From assembly GCA_003024985.2 (NCBI GenBank), contig PXIH01S0006512.1: DNA of 10,288 bases; one strand, 5' to 3'. Source of the stretch: Euperipatoides rowelli. Its lineage: Eukaryota > Onychophora > Udeonychophora > Euonychophora > Peripatopsidae. A program made the position numbers and the translations under genes. The notes beneath the pieces were generated by a model. That model searched no databases and was not told the origin of the DNA. It saw only the letters and a list, made by a program, of their open reading frames with translations. Within the stretch, counting starts at the first letter, position 1. Each line of letters opens with the position of its first letter. Shown here piece by piece: positions 6,622 to 10,288 of this stretch.

Positions 6622-7139
6622 GAGTGTGTGTGATAATGCTATTGATATAGTATTAACCTGTGGTACANTATAGATTAGGATATNCAGTATATCAGTGTTA
6701 AGAATGATTTGATAGAGTGTGTGTGTGATAATGCTATTGATATACCGGTACTGTAGTATTAACCTGTGGTACACTATAGATAAGGCTATGCAGTATAAGG
6801 ATGATTTGATAGGGTGTGTTTGATAATGCTATTGATATAGTATCAAAAAAAAACGTTTTTTGGGTTGAAACCCGGTTTATTTGGGTTAAACCACCAAAAA
6901 AAAATGTTTTTTTGGTTTAACCCTGATTTTTTTGGTTTAAACCAACCAAAAAATGTTTTTTTGGTTTAAACTTTTTTTTTTTTTTGGTTTAAACCAAAAA
7001 AAAAGAGTTTAAACCCAAAAACCGTTTTTTTTGTGTGTTTTTTTAAAAATAAACCTTTTTTTTTCCAACCCTGTATAGTATTAACCTGTGGTACACTATA
7101 TATTAGGATATGCAGTATATCAGAGTTAAGGATGATTTA
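6622..7139 (+). repeat. 95-bp tandem repeat, three units, third split by an insertion
   Basis: The units share GTGTGTGTGATAATGCTATT, TATAGTATTAACCTGTGGTAC, then ACTATAGATTAGGATATGC and GATGATTTGAT. The GATAATGC landmark occurs at 6632, 6727 and 6822, a period of 95 bp. Unit 2 has an extra CCGGTACTG-like insertion and lacks about 10 bp near its end. Unit 3 continues at 7074 after the 230-bp insertion. Two undetermined bases (6668, 6684) lie in unit 1, as expected where repeats were collapsed or poorly read. Confidence 0.9.
6844..7073. mobile_element. 230-bp hAT-type mini-element rich in GGTTTAAACC motifs
   Basis: The insertion splits the third tandem unit and is flanked by a perfect 8-bp target duplication, TATAGTAT at 6836-6843 and 7074-7081. 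The uninterrupted sister units show the empty site as a single TATAGTAT. The right end reads CCAACCCTG, the complement of the common hAT start CAGGGTTGG. The left end begins CAAAAAAAAACG and appears to lack the corresponding CAGGGTTGG, so the TIR is asymmetric. The interior is built almost entirely from poly-A/T and variants of GGTTTAAACC and GGGTTGAAACCC, giving many possible stem-loops. There is no coding capacity. Confidence 0.8.
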
Positions 7140-8399
7140 ATTTTTATACAGCAAGTTATAATAAAAACATTTTAAAGTCGGTCTTAAAATTTATCATTTC
7201 CTGTTAAATTTTTACAGTAAGGGCCCATAGGCAAAATGATGGTTTTGAGAAAAATGAAAATGAAAGATTTTAATACATTTAATTACAGTATTTTGAATGT
7301 AAACATCAAATCAATAAAGTTTAATTGCATATAATATCTTGACAAAATAATTATTGGGTGATTATTATGATAGATATTACAGTATATTCTTTCAAAATAA
7401 TAAAGCATAACATTTTAATAGTACCAAGTGCCCTTTTTCCAAAGAACATAAAATTTTCTTCACAAAATTGGAATAAATGGAATATTGTTGATATAGCCTA
7501 CATAGTGTATAAAAAGTATACAAAAATGAATGCAAAAAAAATAATAATAAACTGCTTAAAAGCATATTTATTTAGAATTTACACAGATTTCCTCCATAAC
7601 ATATTCAAGCCATTTCCTGTCTGAAGATGACATGAAAACAAGATCTTTAGTTTTTTTCACTTTGTGCAGTTTTAATGCCAGTGTATAGGGCAGGATTCAC
7701 GGAAATATTTAGGTGTAGATTTAAGCTTAACCATATTTGGAATGATATGTAGATGTCATTGAAGGTCTTTGAACACAGAAAAGTGCATTCCTTTCTATAC
7801 CCATTTGGACATACTCTTAATGTGGAAAATATCATTCTTTGTTTTTTTTTTTTTTTTCAAAAATACAAGATTTAACTCTTCCATACAATTTTTTTTAATA
7901 TTCCTAACTATTAGAATATTAAAAGGTGATAGATTAGTCACCATGGCCTCCAAATATTATTTAGAAGTACAATGATTTCCATCTTCGTTAAGACAGAGTT
8001 CACAAGTCCAAAATTCAGGTCACACTGGTTTAAAAAAGAATGTCCCCGGACTGGGAAAATATGGCAAATGTTCAACTTAATTCAAACACTATGAAAAACA
8101 GTGCTCATAGAATGTAATACAATGTCAGAGGTCAATCAGAAATTACAACATACTCATGATGCCAAATACTGTGTGATATGCTATCACAAAAACATAGGTA
8201 ATTTCAGGCTTTGTAGATTCAAATATGGTGGTTCATTTCAAATGATCTCAGGAAAAAGGGCCCTTCAACCATTAGGTTCTTTGTCAGCAGAATGCTTTAA
8301 TATTGTATATAATGATTATAGGCCTTATATCTTAAATTAAATCTTTAGGATTCATTTAAAAAATATCATTTTTAGATTTATTACAATAAATATAATTTG
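7140..8399. other. AT-rich non-coding segment
   Basis: Open frames at 7358-7624 and 8101-8340 encode Ile/Lys/Asn-rich or unrecognisable sequence without motifs, splice signals or codon bias, and are treated as chance. A T-run of about 16 lies at 7842-7857. No RNA gene or clear transposon end was found. Confidence 0.55.
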
Positions 8400-8678
8400 T
8401 TGTATGCCGCATACGTCTGTATAAAGATATAAAAATGAGATGTTTGGTGGTACGTCACTGGATATAGAGAATTTTTTTTTACAAAACAGCTATCTATCAA
8501 AGAGTACACTACATGTAATAATTTAGAATGAAATCTTTAATTAAAATTGATAAAAACTTAAATTATTTTTGAAAGGAAAAAATACTTTTTAGAAAACGTC
8601 CACTTGTGCGTCACTGGAGTACTAGGTAGCATTTCATTTTGACGTACTCAAGTACATCTATGTAGTTAAAGGGGTTAA
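8400..8678. mobile_element. Possible right end of another TTAA-type element
   Basis: The segment ends GGGG at 8671-8674 followed by TTAA (8675-8678), giving on the complement TTAACCCCTTTAACTACATA, a typical piggyBac-style terminus. Just inside is an inverted GTACTCAAGTAC motif (8644-8655). Two GTCACTGGA words lie further in, within GGTACGTCACTGG and GTGCGTCACTGG (about 8450 and 8609). No matching left TTAACCC end was found close by, so the left limit given is only where these motifs begin. This would be a decayed fragment. Confidence 0.3.
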
Positions 8679-8953
8679 TTAAGGTGACAAGCAATGAGTT
8701 TAAAGTTTTTTTATCGTTTATTTTTAAAAGTGATGACTCAAAAAAAAAATTCACTTGTTAAAAATAAAAAAGTTACCGGTACTTTATAATATTAATCAAA
8801 ATCCATTTATAACTCCTCCTCCTTAATTTCTTTCACTTCTTTAATGTTAAGAGTTTGTAATTTTTACAGAGTGGAATGCACCATGTTTCAGTAATATATG
8901 ACTGTATTTAGTATTAATTTTTTTCTTGAGATAAATTTGTTAAAACCATTTAT
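8679..8953. other. Intronic or intergenic AT-rich sequence before the exon
   Basis: No ORF or repeat boundary was recognised. From about 8950 the sequence becomes pyrimidine-rich, leading into the splice acceptor. Confidence 0.5.
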
Positions 8954-8954
8954 A

Positions 8955-9003
8955 TTTTTCTTCTCCTTTTTCTCAATCTGTATAATTTTTTTTTTTTTTT
9001 TAG
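8955..9003 (+). other. 3' splice site with extended polypyrimidine tract
   Basis: A pyrimidine-rich stretch containing CTTCTCCTTTTTCTC leads to an uninterrupted run of 16 T (8986-9001) and then AG at 9002-9003. This is a strong acceptor context for the exon that follows. An exact branch point could not be fixed. Confidence 0.8.
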
Positions 9004-9100
9004 TTTCCTGATGGAGAATCCGATTCCCCTTATGTTTTCATTTGTGAAAACGCTCAAGAACTGATGTTGAAATTCCCTGTCAAAGGAAAACACAAAATAT
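9004..9100 (+). CDS. Single internal coding exon, protein not identified
   Basis: This is the only convincing host coding sequence in the window. It lies between a strong acceptor (16 T then AG) and a near-consensus donor, GTAAGTAAA, starting at 9101. The length is 97 bp. Of the three frames, only the one beginning at the first base is open throughout; the other two have TGA stops. It encodes 32 residues plus one base (enter phase 0, exit phase 1), starting FPDGESDSPYVFIC and ending KFPVKGKHKI. Composition is balanced and GC content is higher than in the flanks, as expected for constrained coding DNA in an AT-rich genome. There is no transmembrane segment, signal peptide or catalytic motif in so short a piece. 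I do not recognise the family and assign no function. Neighbouring exons must lie outside the window or be unrecognised. Confidence 0.82.
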
Positions 9101-9109
9101 GTAAGTAAA
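9101..9109 (+). other. 5' splice donor (GTAAGTAAA)
   Basis: GTAAGT directly follows the open frame and matches the intronic part of the metazoan U1 consensus at all six positions. The exon side (TAT) is weak, so recognition probably relies on the intronic bases. Confidence 0.8.
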
Positions 9110-9905
9110 TTTAATTTTTCTGTGCCTGGTGTGTGTATGTGTATTTTTTTCTTTCCCTGCTGTCTTTACATTGGTTAGCAAAAATCAAGGTGGGTAATCT
9201 TAATTAACATTATGCATTCTGATTATCCTTATCTCTCACAAGATCAAAATTCAGTACATCACAGCTTTCTAAGTTTCATTTAGGCTATTATAAACAAAAC
9301 AGGGACCTTTGTAAGGAGAGGGAAAGGGAGGGGAAGTAGCCCCCCCTACAAAGTTAGAAAATTCCTCAAAGTTGGTAAAATCACATTTCTGGTAGGCAGA
9401 TCAGACTAGTGTTTTTAGATTATTGTTAATGTTTTGTTTTCATTTCCCTACTCAACAAGTTGGCACTTGACATATATGGATATTTTGGCAAGCAATGAAT
9501 AGCCTACACAAGACTTGATTTGGGATTGTCAGAGTTGGGTCTGGAAATTTTTTGACACATGAACTATCAAAATCCATTACTGTACATCCAATACATCCTT
9601 GCAAACTTGGACAATGTACAAGTTGAGAAAAACTGTTTAAAATTTGGAAGTTGGGACTGATAGGCAAAATTAAAAAAAATGGATTTCAATTTGGCAAGAT
9701 GAGCAATCAATCTAACTTTTTTGTTTGAATCATATGCTTTTGTGAAAAGGTGAAAACAAATCATAAAACATATGGTTGGTAAATCAACAAAATTTTCATT
9801 AGGCCTACTATTTAATACATTTATTAAACAGAATGCTTCCTTATTTAATCTAAAGTGATATAGAAAGCTCAATCTGTTATTATTTTGTTGGTCCTGTAAG
9901 TTTTT
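9110..9905 (+). other. Intron, first part
   Basis: No second exon was recognised. It contains a GT-rich patch at about 9128-9142 and a 24-nt pure purine tract (AAGGAGAGGGAAAGGGAGGG..., 9313-9336) followed by a run of seven C. Minus-strand open frames at 9452-9667 and 9567-9872 overlap each other and show no motifs or splice context. Confidence 0.55.
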
Positions 9906-9925
9906 GTTAATTTTTCTAGGTAAGG
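9906..9925 (+). other. Candidate recursive splice site (juxtaposed acceptor/donor)
   Basis: GTTAATTTTTCTAG is followed without any gap by GTAAGG, so a 3' splice site abuts a 5' splice site at 9919|9920. This matches the zero-length-exon architecture of recursive (ratchet) splice sites known from long introns of flies and vertebrates. The pyrimidine tract is short, and position +6 is G rather than the consensus T. It lies about 820 bp into the intron after the exon at 9004-9100, on the same strand. Confidence 0.3.
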
Positions 9926-9975
9926 ATATGCCAATTTACTAGTTAGGTAGTACTTTTACTAGTAAATTGGTGTAT
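9926..9975. repeat. 18-bp stem hairpin just downstream of the candidate recursive site
   Basis: CCAATTTACTAGT (9931-9943) is perfectly complementary to ACTAGTAAATTGG (9958-9970) around a 14-nt loop. The stem extends five further pairs outward, two of them G-U on the + strand transcript, to 9926 and 9975. It begins one base after the GTAAGG donor-like sequence. No homology to a known RNA is claimed. Confidence 0.75.
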
Positions 9976-10288
9976 GGTATGTCTTAAATTTATAGATTTG
10001 AATTTGAGAAAAGTAAGAAACGACCTCTTTTTCTAATAATATCGATTCATCCATTTAAGTTATACTGGATAAACAGACTGAATAACAACATACTGAATAC
10101 ATAATACCAGGGGTGCAAAATATTTTCAGGCAAACAAATTTCCCCAGAACATTGAATTATTTGGGCAAAATTTCCCCATCATTTTCCCTAAGGTTGTTCA
10201 CGGAAAAAAAAATTTGGAGGGGGTGGGGTATATTTTTAGTTGTGGGTATTTTGAATTAAAAACAAATTGTAAACAGCTTAATGTATAC
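9976..10288. other. Intron, continuing to window end
   Basis: AT-rich sequence with several short TTTCCCC words (10139-10190) and a G-rich patch (GGAGGGGGTGGGG, about 10216-10228). No exon, RNA gene or transposon end was recognised. Confidence 0.5.

Noticed and set aside
6622-7139. CRISPR-like array
   Set aside because: The repeats are long contiguous 95-bp units without unique spacers in animal DNA, so it is a minisatellite.
7358-7624. 88-codon open frame
   Set aside because: Ile/Lys/Asn-rich composition expected from random AT-rich DNA, with no motif or signal.
8101-8340. 79-codon open frame on the + strand with several cysteines (CVIC region)
   Set aside because: It lacks a second metal-binding pair, a splice context and any recognised domain; it is consistent with a chance frame.
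9452-9872. Two overlapping minus-strand open frames (71 and 101 codons)
   Set aside because: They overlap each other in different frames inside the intron of the + strand exon; no motifs or splice signals.

Overview
This is an AT-rich stretch of animal nuclear DNA. The signs are a spliceosomal exon with a long polypyrimidine tract and a GTAAGT donor, a decayed Jockey/CR1/L2-type LINE reverse transcriptase, hAT, PIF/Harbinger-like and TTAA-target DNA transposon remnants, homopolymer T/A tracts, and the absence of dense ORFs, operons, tRNA or rRNA. The repeat mix suggests an invertebrate, but nothing here fixes the taxon. Two N bases (6668, 6684) indicate a draft assembly.

Layout. 1-277 is AT-rich non-coding DNA. 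278-1095 is a short TTAA-flanked (piggyBac-type) non-autonomous element, followed by a possible 38-codon coding scrap (1143-1259), a small GGCATG minisatellite (1558-1621) and a hAT-like remnant starting with CAGGG (1803 to about 2231). 2240-3925 is mostly unassigned DNA, with a more complex patch at 2990-3200 that could be cis-regulatory. 3926-5211 is a PIF/Harbinger-like element with perfect 15-bp ends and TTA target duplications. It holds a large foldback palindrome and the 5' end of a second TTAA-type element. Only about 25 bp further on lies a 473-bp long-TIR element (5244-5717), then a broken reverse transcriptase (5775-6380) that is cut off by a second hAT-like end (CAGTGGCG). A 95-bp tandem repeat (6622-7139) is interrupted by a 230-bp insertion with a perfect 8-bp target duplication. 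7140-9003 is intergenic or intronic, with a relic TTAA-type right end at 8674.

The only convincing host coding sequence is one 97-bp internal exon on the + strand (9004-9100). The intron downstream of it contains a juxtaposed acceptor/donor (9918-9925), which resembles a recursive splice site, followed at once by an 18-bp hairpin. The simplest reading is that at least the right-hand part of the window, and perhaps most of it, is intron of one large gene that has collected nested DNA transposons. I saw no previously undescribed multi-gene system. The most useful observations are the element boundaries and target duplications and the possible recursive splice site.
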